In this document: piece after piece, positions 22,691-34,606 of the stretch | Layout: each line of letters opens with the position of its first letter | How positions within the stretch are numbered: position 1 is the first letter of the stretch | From: Hyposmocoma kahamanoa | Lineage: Eukaryota > Arthropoda > Insecta > Lepidoptera > Cosmopterigidae | NCBI RefSeq assembly: GCF_003589595.1 | Contig: NW_020654080.1 | Span: 4,417,065 to 4,481,064, forward strand | Direction: 5' to 3' | Length of the DNA: 64,000 bases | Translations under genes and position numbers: made by a program | Notes under the pieces: generated by a model | What the model was told of the DNA's origin: nothing | The model's input: the letters and a program-made list of their open reading frames with translations, nothing else | The model's database searches: none

Positions 22691-23335
22691 ACATGCTCTA
22701 TTGCAGTTTATGGTACATGATATAATTGTTCTCGCTATTTCTTTAACAATTGCGCCATACCCACAGGCATAGCAACCGATTTTTACGTATCGCCACATAC
22801 TCCATATTATATTTAACTATGCGATAACGTTCCTCGAATAATTACCCGACTGATAGGAAATATTGCAGAGTGGTTTTGAAATTCTTAAATTTTTTTAATT
22901 CCTTTTATGCTAAGTATATTTGCTTTATGGACACTGTAGCAACATTGTTATTTCACAGAGTACAATAAAATGTTACGGTACCAGAAAGACACTGAAAAAC
23001 AGAATTCTACTTTTAAGAAAAGATATTGAAAAAAACGCGGCTTACTGTTGCAACATGCACGATGCATTTTTATTCATTGTTTCGTGTCACAATCGAATAA
23101 AATTACGCGTGCGTAACTCAACAACACAATTCCCAATAGATTTGTCCCGGCATACATATACACGCCTTTAGACTCTCATTCCAGTAGCCAGAAATGATCG
23201 ATCGCCACTTTGCACTATTCTGACAAACCTCTCTAGCTCAGTCGCTTCATATAAATTTATTCTTCTTACTACGCAGTGCAGCTTTTATAGCAATATTTTG
23301 GATTTGATCCGAAATTATTTGTCTGACCGTTCCTT
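22691..23335. other. No gene seen
   Basis: AT-rich. CTCTAGCTCAGTCGCTTC at about 23231 resembles a tRNA A box, but no B box follows. Confidence 0.4.
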
Positions 23336-23675
23336 TACAACGGAAACTTGCAAATTGAAGAAGGTTCACAACCGTCGGAAAACGTGTGAAGCAACTCAAC
23401 GCCTCCGTGTCATTCCGGACTGCCATGCAGAGGTCACAGGTTCGATTCACGGGCCGGGAGAAATATTTGTATGGCCTACATTTATTTCTCTTTTTTTTAG
23501 TTGTCTATGTGTGTGTTCATATCACCCGGTTTCCCTAGGGCTATGTTGAGTGTGTGCGTTAAAAACAAAACCCGCATTGGGGCATGATTGCGGACTAAGG
23601 CCTAAAACGCTCGCCTGACAGGAGAACCACGCCCAGCAGTCAGGTTAAAATGGGTTGATGATGATAATGATTACG
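23336..23675 (+). repeat. SINE-E copy 2, split by SINE-B
   Basis: The left part ends GGAAAACGTGTGAAG (about 23393). The right part resumes at CCGCATTGGGGCATG (about 23570) and ends GATGATGATAATGATTA. The two parts are co-linear with copy 1. Confidence 0.75.
23394..23565 (+). repeat. SINE-B copy 3, nested in SINE-E
   Basis: Contains GGTTCGATTCACGGGCCGGG and GAAATATTTGTATGGCCTAC and ends GTGTGTGCGTTA. It has a deletion around the GTGAGTTTGGGTGTAA block. Confidence 0.8.
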
Positions 23676-24181
23676 CCCATTGCCAAATATTTTCACGATG
23701 GCGAGCATTATAGTCTGTGCCATTATAGGCGCCTTGACGTCGAGTTGCGGACACTAGCCCGTTACACCAAGTACCAAGTAGTCTGTGCCATCGATATAAT
23801 TAGAAAAAAAAGATTAAAATGTACTCTCGAACTGTAAAATAAGCTTATAATCAATTGACATACACCGATCAAAAGTGATTGATCCCTATCACGTTTTTGA
23901 TAATTACTGAAAGGTTTAAGGTTTTTTAATGAATTTTTTAACACGATTATACAATCGTATTGTTTTAGTAAATTTCATTTTCAAATTCAAATTGTAAAAT
24001 TGACCAGAAAAAATACATCGGTGTTAAAAAATTTAATTTAAAAAATCTGATTTTCAGTAATTGCTAAAAACGTGCTTGATCCCTAGACGCTTTTGATATA
24101 CCGATGTATTTATTATGAAACGGGAGAGACAATTTAATTGAAATATCTCTTATTGCAACCGAATGAATATGATTTTCTCCA
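23676..24181. other. No gene seen
   Basis: AT-rich. ACGTTTTTGATAATTACTGA (about 23892) and its inverse-like TTTTCAGTAATTGCTAAAAACG (about 24051) form a loose 180-bp inverted repeat. No ORF. Confidence 0.4.
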
Positions 24182-24402
24182 TAGGCCTCCGTGGTCAAGA
24201 GTTTTCATGGTTTCGCCATCTATGAGTTTCCGGGTTCGATCCCCGGCCGGGTCAGTGTAGAAACTAAGTTTTCTATATTGTCTAGGGTCTGGGGTGTTTG
24301 TGGTACCGTAGTTATTTCCGATTTCCATAACACAAGTGCTTTAGCTTCTTACTTCGGGATCAGAGTAATGTATGTGTTGTTGTCTAATGTTTATTTATAA
24401 AA
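24182..24402 (+). repeat. SINE-C copy 2
   Basis: A box GGCCTCCGTGGTCAAG, B box GGTTCGATCCCC, then GGCCGGGTCAGTGTAGAAAC. It ends near TGTCTAATGTTTATTTAT. Confidence 0.8.
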
Positions 24403-24767
24403 ATTAGTCTTCATACACTTACGATTTCTAGCCGTATTCATTCATTAAAGAAATATTGTAAAAATTTTCGATTGAGACCAGCAATAATTCTTGCAAATGG
24501 CAAGTGCACATTATCTTATTTGTTTACCTACAAATAACGTCTCGCTTTTTGAGTTGTCAACTTTTGCCGTTTGCGTGGCAATTTATTTTTAATTAGATTT
24601 AAACATAGTTCCAAAGGCTTAAAAAGCGCTATTTACATAAAATAACATTATTCCGAAAAAAATATATAGAACAAAATGAAAATTTTAAGGAACTTTGTGA
24701 TTTTTTTATCGGCGAAGTTTAGTCATTCGTGTTTCCGGCTCATAGTTCCTTACCGGTATCTTCTGTG
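24403..24767. other. No gene seen
   Basis: AT-rich with no recognisable element. Confidence 0.4.
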
Positions 24768-24965
24768 GATTTACTTCCGTTCTCCTTCCCACATCCGTCC
24801 GTAATAGATACTGGACGAAATTGAAAGACGCAAGATGCGAATGAAACTTCATAGTTGGCATTTTGATTGATGGTCGAGTTGGTCGAGATGGTAGAGACCT
24901 ATTACTTATCATTAGTAGACAGTAATTGTTTCGGGTAGATGTCGGACGGAAGTAGACCCCCTGTT
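24768..24965. mobile_element. MITE-K copy, most complete
   Basis: Left TTTACTTCCGTTCTCC and right GGACGGAAGTAGACCCCCTG are inverted. The interior has GATGCGAATGAAACTTCAT and TAGACAGTAATTGTTTCGG. Confidence 0.6.
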
Positions 24966-26059
24966 TCCATTATGTACCAAAAAAATAAGTTGAAATCCTG
25001 TTTTATAACGTAGAAAACCTAATTTTCCGTGTAGTCGAAATACGTCAACATCTGTTTTCTAAATCTATAACGTTGGTAAACCCAAGTGTTTAAGTTTTAG
25101 TATGCTTCTAGTTAGTTCCGTTCAAAGTCACGCGACATACACTCAATCATTTTATCATTCCCGACTTTTTGCACATTGACATGTCAAAACTACGCACATT
25201 GTTTACGTTTTCATAACTCAACCAATATCATAAAATCTTTCTCTCTTACAATATGGTATACAACCAAAGGCCCATGTAAATTGGATGTTTATTGAGCAAC
25301 TGACCAATAAGTATAGATCTTCTATTGCTTTCAATTGTTTAACAAGACAGCTCTTTGTTATGCTGGCGGTTTTTATTTGGCCAATTATAAAAGACACATA
25401 CGAAGTATGGAACTGTATCCGGTACAGAGTTCATGGCTAGTAGATTATTTGTTTTGAGCATGTATTATGCATGACACCGTCCTACCACAATAGGTCACGG
25501 AGATACGAAGCCAAGGTGAATGAAGGTGATTATTTTTTAGTTTAGATTTTTGGATAAGACTTGACCTACGGTAACACTTTTCTTGTATAGAAAAAAATAA
25601 ATATGCCTAGTTCCTTGTTATTCAAATTAGTTGAAAAGAATAGAATGTTTTTGATTGAATGCGACGGCAGGGCTTTAATGTGTTTAATTACTTAGAATGT
25701 AGTTTTTTTTTATGTCACTGTTAAGCACTAAATTGTTTTTACAATAGTGTTTGATTTGGTAACGTTGACAGCCACCGAGGGATAATTGGTGATAGCTTCC
25801 TTAGGATTCTTTTTTCGCGTCAGAGCGTTTGCGCACAACATCCGAATCATCAGGGGGGCTATTCTCGACCTCCGTCCGACATCCGAAATGGGTCCGACTT
25901 TTCTAGATTCGTGTAGTCTCGGATTCGGAATGAATACCAATCGGATACAGTACGCAAATGTGCTTGCAAAACTATGCGTTGCGGTGTTGTTGCAACGCCA
26001 TGAGCGGTGACGCTGAGTTGTACTATTCCATCGTGTATTGTTCTAGTACAAAAGAGCAA
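24966..26059. other. No gene seen
   Basis: AT-rich. GGGGGGCTATTCTCGACCTCC near 25854 looks like a MITE end, but no partner end is visible. Confidence 0.4.
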
Positions 26060-26228
26060 GATTTTGCGTTCGATTGGTTGAGTCTGCCACGCAGGGGTTC
26101 CAGGTTTAATTCCCTGACCGGGAGAAATATTTGTATTGTCTACATTTATTTCTTTGTGTGTGTCCATGGCACCCGCGACACAGGGTTTCCCTAGTGTGGG
26201 GTAATGAGTGTGTGCGTTATATTATTTT
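26060..26228 (+). repeat. SINE-B copy 4
   Basis: Decayed B box GGTTTAATTCCC, then GACCGGGAGAAATATTTGTAT, GTCCATGGCACCCGCGACAC, tail GTTATATTA. It has the same short body deletion class as copy 3. Confidence 0.8.
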
Positions 26229-27842
26229 GACTTCAGTTCATTTATTTATATTGCATTTCGCTAAATCTTTCATTTTAAATTCTAATGTCCATTCTTCTTC
26301 TTCTTGTAGAGTTAATGACAAAAACTAATACAATAACAAACCAGTGTTAAATTTCTTTGGCCCCAGTAAGCAGCCACCTCTACGAGTATGACCCTATCCG
26401 TCGCCTTTGGCTGGTCTTCACGGGTGCAGCAGGTCAGAAACATGATCAAGTCTTCGTAAAATGAAAACGCTTTGATATTTAGCGTACGATCTGATTCAGC
26501 TTTCAACAGCTAACATACTCCACCAATACTTATGTTTCTACTTATGTAATTGGTATATCGGTAGAGGCTTAGCTACTAGCTACTTCAGAGTTCCACAGGT
26601 GGCCGATAGTGGAACAGCCGGAAGATATTCCGGCTAGGTGTACAATACAGTCCCCGATCAGCAGCAGCCGAATTAACGGGATGAGGCGGAAGATCTGGTG
26701 GAAAAGGCTTACCTATAAAAGGCCGCCAATAAATAAGCATTTCCAAGTTCCCCGGAGGTGGAAGCTGCATTTTCGATAGCAGTCATAGGTTGAGAAGATT
26801 GTACAGTTTTGACAGTATTAAGTCAAAGCTACGATGGCAAACGGTTTCACTCCAGGGATATGGCAAGCAAATAAAAAATTATCTCATGGGTAAAACGCAA
26901 AAAGGTACCTGAATTCCCGGTAGGTCCATGGAAAGGGAGATCCATGAAAATAGAGAAATGGTCGATAGATGGTGGCATTCTTGGTTAAAAAATTTGAGCT
27001 GCAGTTCCACGTCGGTATTTAGAGCGGCGGCCGCTAAAGTCAGGATTGTCATGATGTTCTCTAACCTCCAATGGGAGAGGAACCCCAAGAAGAACTTGTT
27101 TCATACATCCTTATTAATAGAACAAAATAGGCAAAGGCTCAAAACGTGAAGTACACCCTACTTTGCCTTGAAAACTATTGTCATTGTTACTAACTAGCCA
27201 GGAGAGGATATAGTCATCATAAACCACGTGTTTAATGTTTCTTTCTCTGAAAATCACAGGGGAACATAAACAACAATATTCTCTTGCCAAAATTTCGCTT
27301 TCACTTACATATAAACAATAGACATTAGACATTATGAAAAGTGAAACAACACGCGTTGGTATCTAAATAAAACTTGTTTTCTTTCGTTGGTCTATTTAGG
27401 AGTGTACCTAATTAGTTATAAAGAAAATATTCCGTAAACAAATTGGCCAATTATATAGACTCACATAACATTATGTAGCACTTTAAAAAGTACACGTTTT
27501 CACAAGCTGGCTTTCATCCAAATCGATAATTATATGCATTGATTGGTTTATTGCTTCTATTGTACTGCGTAGTTCTTAAGCCTACCTATACGACTGCATC
27601 AGCTAATAACGTCTAATTTCGGATATGCGGGACTATGCTATTCAACATTGTATACTCATCGCTAGGGCTTGCAAAGGTTTGGAATATTACGATCTTACAA
27701 AACAAATTTCACAGTAATGCTCTCTGTATGTATAGTAACTATTACGATAAAAACATATATTAAACATTATTTACATCACAATATAAAGTCGTAAATCGAA
27801 ATTAATAATATGCCAGCCAATCACACCAATTCGCTGGTCTCA
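26229..27842. other. No recognised gene; unclassified moderately GC-balanced stretch
   Basis: 26580-27330 has minus-strand frames of 60-72 codons (26585-26770, 26879-27088, 27114-27332) in a less AT-rich segment than its surroundings. No domain is recognisable. It may be an old LINE or LTR-element remnant. Confidence 0.35.
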
Positions 27843-28016
27843 AACTAGGGAATTCCTTGTACTATGAGTACCGGAGCAACGGAATTCATTCTTGGGCACT
27901 TCCCTAACACCCAGATCATGACAAATTCAGGAAAGTTCATTTTCTAAAACGAATCCGGAACTTCCTCATCCAGTGCCCACAGTACAAACCGTTGGGCCAC
28001 CGACGTCGTTAATATA
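27843..28016 (-). repeat. SINE-D copy 2
   Basis: The inverse starts GTCGGTGGCCCAACGGTTTG and ends TCCGTTGCTCCGGTACTCAT, matching copy 1 at 8478. Confidence 0.75.
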
Positions 28017-29096
28017 CAAATATTTTTTTCTCTCAAAATTGTCAATTACACCCATTTGTGGGAACGATGTATAAAAAACAAGAAATCCAAAACCACCAAA
28101 TTATATTGTACATAAATTCGCGATTCAGTGGCGCACCAAAAAAGGTAATTAGCAGTCAAAGGTTAAACGACGTATCAACTGCGCAGATGAAGCTGTCAAC
28201 TCATTTGTGAAATTCGTCAAATTCGAACATTATTTACGTCAATCTTTAATATCGACATTGAAGGTGACATTGGGCTCTTGAATTAAGTCCGTAGGTCCCA
28301 ATAGGTCAATCGATAACCTTTTATTTGGCTGTGACGTTCTGGTGTATTTGATTGTAAGCCAAAATTAATCAAAACTTTTAATGCTGATTTCATGTTTTAC
28401 AACATGTTGGAAATTACTTAAGATGCTTAAAATACTGGGAATCATTACAATGAACCGTTTCAGGATACGTCAAGTAGTCGATTTGCATTCAAAACCGAAT
28501 AATAAGTGTTATTTACACAAAACTTGAGAGTCTTTGAAATGTCTTGAAATTTCTCCCATACTAATGCGGTTCAATTTGCGTAGGTTGAGCGGCAAAAGTA
28601 TATCGCGTAGAATACGTTCTATTTAATTCAGTCAACATAAAAAAATCATTGGTATATGTGAAGTACCTATTTAATACAGCGATTTTATTGTAAAATTTCG
28701 AGGTACGTTTGTGTTGTGTGTTTAATGTGAACATTTTTAGGAAATGTATTTATTAAAACGTATATTAATCAGTGTATGTATTTTTAATTTGATTATATAT
28801 TTTTTCCAAAATGATTGATTCAACAATTTGACTGTTGTGCGGAATTAACCAAACACATTTGAGGTAAATTCTTAAGAAAATAAATGCTGGAATACCGCAA
28901 GAACGTAAGTTAATGCTTGTTCAGCTCGTATTGTACAAAACAATACAAGCAGAGAGTACGGTGACATGCTTCTTCTTTTTCGTATCGCATACGCTATATT
29001 ATTATTGCCCAGTAGTTATTGTCGCTACCCGCCACTAGTAGTAGCCGCTATTTCCAAGTGTGAGACATGTTTGCCATCGTAATGAAAGGTTAAAAC
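28017..29096. other. No gene seen; 28545-28740 recurs at 47235-47500
   Basis: A decayed repeat pair shares TTCTCCCATACTAATGCGGTT / TTTTCCCATAGTAATACGGTT and TACCTATTTAATACAGCG / TACCTATTGAATACAGAG. Otherwise AT-rich. Confidence 0.5.
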
Positions 29097-29603
29097 CATC
29101 GAGTATATAAGCAGAAATAGAGACGAAATGTCATTTAATTTGTTTGAAAACTGCCATATCATTACTGTGACAACTGCTCACCGATTGGCCAGCCCGAATT
29201 CGAACAATTGACGGATGTCGTCAATGGGTGTCGTCAACTGTTTCACGTCAAATCGACTCGACCAGTTAACTTGAGCTTTAGCTATAATGGATGAAAATTG
29301 CAAAATTACATATTTAATATTTTACTACCGATGACATGTGATTCCGTTTGTTTTGTAATTAGATGTTTTGCTGTTTTTCCCACACCACCGAATAGAACAG
29401 CACGGCATTTTTAGAGATATTATTTATTATAATAAATACAGAATATTTTTTGGAATATACGGAGACGTACACACAGGTCAGTAGTTGGCCTGTCTATATT
29501 TCAGTGCAAATGATAGTTGATATTTATAAGAGCTGTATCACTAATGTGTTACCAGGAATATAAGGCCCTTATTTCGTCTCTATTTCTGGTTATATACTCG
29601 ATG
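29097..29603 (+). mobile_element. 507-bp non-autonomous hAT-like transposon, copy 1
   Basis: Ends are CATCGAGTATATAA and its inverse, extended by AGAAATAGAGACG to about 30 bp of TIR. An exact 8-bp duplication GTTAAAAC flanks it (29089-29096 and 29604-29611). This fits the hAT 8-bp duplication and its nTnnnnAn bias. The interior has no transposase. Copy 2 is inverted at 43795-44295. Confidence 0.85.
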
Positions 29604-29617
29604 GTTAAAACCTATCG

Positions 29618-29720
29618 ACGTGACGTCCTCGCCGATTGTTACCCAGAGTCCACCAGACGTACTAAGGACTTGAATAGTATGCCATTGCGAGGAGACTCCT
29701 TTCGCACACCCCACTGCACC
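29618..29720. repeat. Dispersed repeat, copy 1
   Basis: CTCGCCGATTGTTACCCAGAG, CAGACGTACT and GAGACTCCTTTCGCACAC are shared with 63017-63105. The class is unknown. Confidence 0.55.
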
Positions 29721-29954
29721 CCATACATGTCGCAATTAGTGCTATCAATATTCAAAATAGATATAAATAGAAGCAAACTCCACGAATCACTTCCTTTCAA
29801 AATTTAAGGTTCAGATATTCACTAAAAGAGATATAGTTATTAAAGAACAATACATATAATTGGACTATATTATGATGATGATGGCGACTCTTACACAGAC
29901 GATCACCATAGTGGGAGAGATGAAGGACACACTTAATAATAATACTTACCTGGT

Positions 29955-30245
29955 TATAGTAGCAGCAGAGATCCTTGTGAAAGATCTCGTCCAGGGAACC
30001 TATCTCTGCACCCAAGCAGTAATGTGACCATTACTGGGTTCCGGTTTTGAAGGGTAAGAGTGCTGGTGAAATTAAATTACATGCTCATGGGACTTGTCAA
30101 CTTATGTCCCAGGGTGACTGGCGCAGTGGTAGTGCCCCTCAGATCTTTTCGATTGAAGCTGTGAGTGGCACTGCAACTGTTATGGACTGGCGTGTAACTT
30201 ACCACCAGGAAATGACTTGCTCGTCCCGTCACTTGATATTATAAC
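29955..30245 (+). repeat. SINE-A copy 8
   Basis: AGCAGAGATCCTTGTGAAAG to CACTTGATATTATAACC. It is followed about 30 bp later by a 23-nt A-run at 30278-30300. Confidence 0.85.
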
Positions 30246-30277
30246 CTATTATGTATGTATATTTGCCTGTCAGGTAT

Positions 30278-30300
30278 AAAAAAAAAAAAAAAAAAAAAAA
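30278..30300 (+). repeat. Poly(A) run, 23 nt
   Basis: An uninterrupted A tract after GTAT. It may be the displaced tail of the SINE-A upstream or a separate tail. Confidence 0.9.
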
Positions 30301-31907
30301 TATCGATTTAACCATGTGAATCCTTAACATTCATCAGAGTTCATTTGCGTAAATTATTACATCGATAATTTCTTCGTCTTTTTCAATAATTTTAATAATT
30401 CTAACGCAGTAATACTGGCCCCCCGATAGATTTAGAGATACACAGGTTGAAGTCATTCTCTTTTGTTTGTATTGTATGACAGTTCAGATACACTAGTACT
30501 GCACTGAATCAGATGAATGAATTTAATTATGTTCTAATTAATTTGTGACACCACTCTATCTGCACGCTTCTCTAATTGTCAACTTGACTCTGAATTATTT
30601 ATACGTTTTTTATGATTGGTTTCACGTATGTATTTTTTGTAACATTCTTCCAGATGGAAACAAAGTAATTGTACAGTAACACCCGCTATAGATTCTAATC
30701 TAGATTTTTGATAGGCTTGATTAAAATATACCATGTATATATCATAAAATTACCATACTGAGGAATGCATCATTCTGTGTATTTTGAAAATTAAGATAAT
30801 GATGAGGTTCTTCAGTTTGCTGTGTTGCTAAATCTTTCATATAAATTACATATTTCATATAAAATATTTATTCAGAGGAAGGGTTTTTTTTTTTAATAAG
30901 GCAACGCTTTGATAAAAAGTGCATTGGTTATCAATTTTTTCATAACAAAGACGTCAGATAGCAACAAGTATCCGTGCTTCTATTACATTGTTGATTATTC
31001 TTGGTTATTTTTGTCTCTTCTAGTTTAAAATCTGTCATTTATGTTACCAGCATTTTCATTACCAACGTCATCGTCGTGCACGTTGCATCGTTTTAAAATT
31101 CCGAATTGGCTCATGTTTATCCACGTATTAGCCAGTGAGGTATGGACATATATAGTTAGTAGTGACGGACACCTGAATCTGCCAGTCCAACTTCTAGATG
31201 TCCAACTTTAATCCAACACCCGGTTATCTGGTACTTTTAGTATACCATCTAGCACGTCAACTGACATCGTCATCTTTTAATTTCCGGCGGGTTGGGCACA
31301 TCGGAAATGAAAGGAATAAACCCATAACAGTGATTGTCGACAATCTGAATAATGTGATGAAATGTGGCTAAAACTCTTAATGGTATTTCACATTTCTAAA
31401 TTATTCTACGTAAAGCTAGAAACCCATCCTAGCAAATCCTTTCATCATTTAATAAAATATGCTGCTGCGGCGTTCCTCGTTGCCCCGGTTGCATATATTT
31501 CTAAGACATTAGCATGAATCATTCGCCACGCTCAGCTTTTCTGTGATTGTAATTAAAATGAATATTTATCTCTTTGGAATATGTATTTGTATGCTCGTAA
31601 GCGGTGGTATCCCGGTGGGGTTACGGTGTAGGTGTTCGGATCCTTGAGACTGTATGTACTTACAATTTTCTATTAAATTTACGTATCTACCTACATTTGG
31701 ATTAGCAGAAAACATTGTGCTGAAATCTGCATATCGGATATGGTTCACAATGTTTGGAAAATGTGAGAAGCTCAAGTTCAATGACCAGAATAATCATTCT
31801 GGTCATTGAACCTGATCCTTAAAGGATTCCCAAGTCCAGACACACATAGGCATTTGATGACGAAATCATTCTTCGATCCGACTGAACTTGTTTGCCTGAA
31901 CGTGGCT
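30301..31907. other. No gene seen; one hairpin
   Basis: AT-rich. 31776-31811 is a perfect hairpin: GTTCAATGACCAGAAT, a 4-nt loop, then the inverse. Confidence 0.45.
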
Positions 31908-32213
31908 TTTTTATGGTATCAAATGATTGGACGAACAACTAATGCGCCTGATGGTAAGCAACACGCCTATCCATAACAGTTGCAGTGCCTCTCAGGGCTT
32001 TAACTTGCAAAGATCTAAGGGGCATTGCCACTGCGCCCGTCATCCTGAGACATAAGTTGACAAGTCTCATATGTCTGTCATTACACCAAGGTCTTTACCC
32101 TTCAAAACCGGAACACAGTACCTAATGCTGACATTACTGCTTGGCGGAAGAAATAGATAAAGTGGCAGCACTACCCTGGACGAACTCTTTCACAAGGAGC
32201 TCTACTGCTATTA
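31908..32213 (-). repeat. SINE-A copy 9, full length, minus strand
   Basis: All blocks are present in inverse order, from the tail at 31908 to AGTAGAGCTCCTTGTGAAAG at about 32205. About 306 bp, a good reference copy for the family. It is followed by a MITE-K fragment (32214-32256). Confidence 0.85.
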
Positions 32214-32256
32214 AATGATGCGAATGAAGCTTTATACTTGACATTGTCTTTAGATT

Positions 32257-32689
32257 TGGTTGAGTATTACATACTTCAAATTAAAGCGAGAAACACACTG
32301 ATAGCGGGTGCGAGTCGGGTGCGTGTCGGCTCGGGTACACGGCGGGTGAAATTCCGTGTAATTTATATGGACGATAACACACCCCTCGTGGACGCAGGCC
32401 GGGCGCAGGTCGGGTCCCACGCCTGCCACGCGCCTTTGTTGGCTCTTCTTCAACTTTGAACAAGAAGAAGTACAGTAAATACCCGACTGCACTTTCTTGT
32501 ATCGCGATGCGCAGTCCTCTCGAGTTATTGGTGGTGTTAATAGCAATTTTAGAGCGTAAAGTAAGTACTCACTGTCACACACAGATATCAGATATGAGAA
32601 AAAATCTACATAATTTGTTATTGCCCCTAGCGACAAAGGAAAAATAAATATCCTAGTAGTTGCCAGTGGAATAAGAAAATTAAACAAAT
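32257..32689. other. No gene seen; GC-rich patch 32275-32440
   Basis: GGGTGCGAGTCGGGTGCGTG and CAGGTCGGGTCCCACGCC suggest a MITE, but a matched pair of ends is not clear. Frames here (145 and 73 codons) overlap each other and have no domain. Confidence 0.35.
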
Positions 32690-34490
32690 AACGGTGTACT
32701 AGACTTACATATATATTTGTAAATAATAAAGAAAAATATGTACCTAAATATACTTATACTTACCAATAAATATATAAATACATGTTGCATACTAGGAACG
32801 TTTCAGAAGATAGTTACGCAATGCAGTTTTAAAAATAAGAAGCGACTTGGAATGTCGTATTTCAGACGGAAGTTCGTTCCACAATTGTGCAGCCATAATC
32901 GTAAAGGAGTTCATGTAGTATCCTGACCGGGTGAAGGGAGGCTTCAGCAAGTTATCCGCCTTGGACCTTAGTTCGCGATTGTGATCTTCACCGAGAAAAC
33001 GAAAACGTTCCTTAAGGTAAGGTGGGCTTCGAGGGTCATACAGTACATTATAAAGGAAACTGAGAACGTGCTCCTCACGGCGCTGCTTGACAGAAAGCCA
33101 CTGAAGCCTTCTCCTATACTCAGACACGTGATCGAACTTGCGCAACCCGTATATGAATCTGATGCAAAGATTCTGCAGACGTTGGAGCTTGCCTAATAGA
33201 TTATCATTGAGGTCAATAACACAGACATCAGCATAATCCATAATAGGTAGGAGCAGCGATTGCGCGAGTTCAATCTTGGTCTTCACAGGAATCAGATTTT
33301 TCCACCGTCGCAATGAACCGGAGGCAGCAAACACCTTTCTACTAACCTCAGCGATATGTGGCGCCCAAGACAGGGTGGAGTCAAAGAGAACGCCAAGGTT
33401 TTTGACAACACTGCTGAAAGGTAAAGGGAAGGAGTCAAAGACGAGCGAGGGAACAGACGTATAATTTATCTTAGCTATCTGCTTCGAGCCACCAATGACG
33501 ATGGCTTGCGACTTGTTGGGATTGACTGTAAGGCCATGGGTTCGACTCCAATTGTGTATTGTCGCAAGGTCGTCATTAAGTTCAGCAATTAAACTATCTA
33601 AACCATGCACAGGAGACCGGGAATAGATCTGAAGATCGTCAGCATACAAATGATACTGACAAGAAAGCAAGGGAGTAAGGGAGTTAATAAATATTGAAAA
33701 AAGAAGAGGAGAGAGGACCCCACCCTGAGGCACACCAGCAGTAACATCACAGAAGGTAGAATGCTTGTTATCGACACGTACACATTGCCTTCGCCCAACG
33801 AGATAGTGGCGAAACCACTCCACAACCGAATCTGATACCAGGATAGATTTTAACATTGCTAAAAGGATGTCGAAGTCAACAGTGTTGAAAGCGTTGCTGA
33901 AGTCTAAAAGAACTAATACTGTCAGATGCTGAGACGACATACCTTCGCGAATGTCGTCAGACACCTTGGTCAAGGCAGACACAGTGCTATGCCCCGAGCG
34001 GAAACCAGACTGGAAAGGGCTAAGGATATTATTGAAGTTCATGAAAATTGTGATCTGATTATGGACAAGACGCTCAAGAACTTTGGAAAGGAACGGAAGA
34101 ATAGAAATAGGACGAAAATGAGAGGGTAGAGATGGATTAGAGGTTTTAGGAACAGGGACTACAGCAGCCTGACGCCAACATGACGGGAAAGTGCCAGTGT
34201 CAAGAGAAAAGTTGAAAATATGGCAAAGTATAGGAACCAGAATAGAAGAACCATGTAACATCATCCTACGGTTTATTCCATCCAGTCCTTCAGCATTGGA
34301 TTTTATGGCCAAGATGTTTTTCTCAACTTCACTCTCGGACACAGGCCTAAAGGAGAAAACCGGATGTTGTGAGTCATGGGCAGTAGAAAGTGACTGTAGC
34401 GTAGATTGCTTGATACTAGAAGAAAGAGAGGAAGGCGTTGTGAAATGCGAGTTCAAGGAGTTAAGGTCAAGATTAAAGGGAATCATCATG
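32690..34490 (-). mobile_element. 5'-truncated CR1-like LINE
   Basis: On the minus strand it runs from the cut within ORF2 at about 34490 to a T/A-rich 3' UTR near 32690. The cut joins directly to a SINE-A tail fragment on the other side. The open frame suggests fairly recent insertion compared with other LINEs here. Confidence 0.8.
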
Positions 34491-34495
34491 TGCAC
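32792..34495 (-). CDS. CR1-like reverse transcriptase (LINE ORF2, endonuclease missing)
   Basis: A 567-codon uninterrupted frame. RT motifs in order: SHFRPISILPFLSKVLERLV, LSPFQSGFRSGHSTVSALTK, LVLLDFSNAFNTVDFDIL (first catalytic Asp), VTAGVPQGGVLSPLLFSIFI, HLYADDLQIY (catalytic YADD), LTVNPNKSQAIVIG, and VKNLGVLFDSTLSW. The C-terminal region follows, through LQRLQNLCIRFIYGLRKFDH to NELPSEIRHSKSLLIFKTAL. It copies LINE RNA at nicked target DNA. A full ORF2 of this clade is about 900-1000 residues with an N-terminal endonuclease; that half is missing here, so retrotransposition in cis is not possible even though the RT core looks intact. The first Met is simply the first ATG after the truncation, so the start is not biological. 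Confidence 0.9.
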   Translation of the reverse strand: MHMMIPFNLDLNSLNSHFTTPSSLSSSIKQSTLQSLSTAHDSQHPVFSFRPVSESEVEKNILAIKSNAEGLDGINRRMMLHGSSILVPILCHIFNFSLDTGTFPSCWRQAAVVPVPKTSNPSLPSHFRPISILPFLSKVLERLVHNQITIFMNFNNILSPFQSGFRSGHSTVSALTKVSDDIREGMSSQHLTVLVLLDFSNAFNTVDFDILLAMLKSILVSDSVVEWFRHYLVGRRQCVRVDNKHSTFCDVTAGVPQGGVLSPLLFSIFINSLTPLLSCQYHLYADDLQIYSRSPVHGLDSLIAELNDDLATIHNWSRTHGLTVNPNKSQAIVIGGSKQIAKINYTSVPSLVFDSFPLPFSSVVKNLGVLFDSTLSWAPHIAEVSRKVFAASGSLRRWKNLIPVKTKIELAQSLLLPIMDYADVCVIDLNDNLLGKLQRLQNLCIRFIYGLRKFDHVSEYRRRLQWLSVKQRREEHVLSFLYNVLYDPRSPPYLKERFRFLGEDHNRELRSKADNLLKPPFTRSGYYMNSFTIMAAQLWNELPSEIRHSKSLLIFKTALRNYLLKRS

Positions 34496-34606
34496 GACTT
34501 GTACGTCCCGTCACTTGATATTATAAAAAAAACTAAATTTTGCCTGTCTAGTCTGTATTTTTCCTCCCTGGACAAATTCTTTCACAAGGAGCTCTACTGC
34601 TACGAA
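34488..34606. repeat. SINE-A fragments beside the LINE
   Basis: 34491-34535 (+) is the SINE-A tail (GCACGACTTGTACGTCCCG to TATTATAAAAAAAA). 34557-34605 (-) is the inverse of a SINE-A head (CACAAGGAGCTCTACTGC). Opposite orientations imply two copies or a rearrangement at the LINE edge. Confidence 0.7.

Noticed and set aside
23225..23260. tRNA-like CTCTAGCTCAGTCGCTTC
   Set aside because: No B box, acceptor stem or anticodon arm follows; at best a SINE head relic.
32250..32687. 145-codon minus-strand ORF
   Set aside because: Spans a repetitive GC-rich patch and AT-rich flank; composition not protein-like; no domain.
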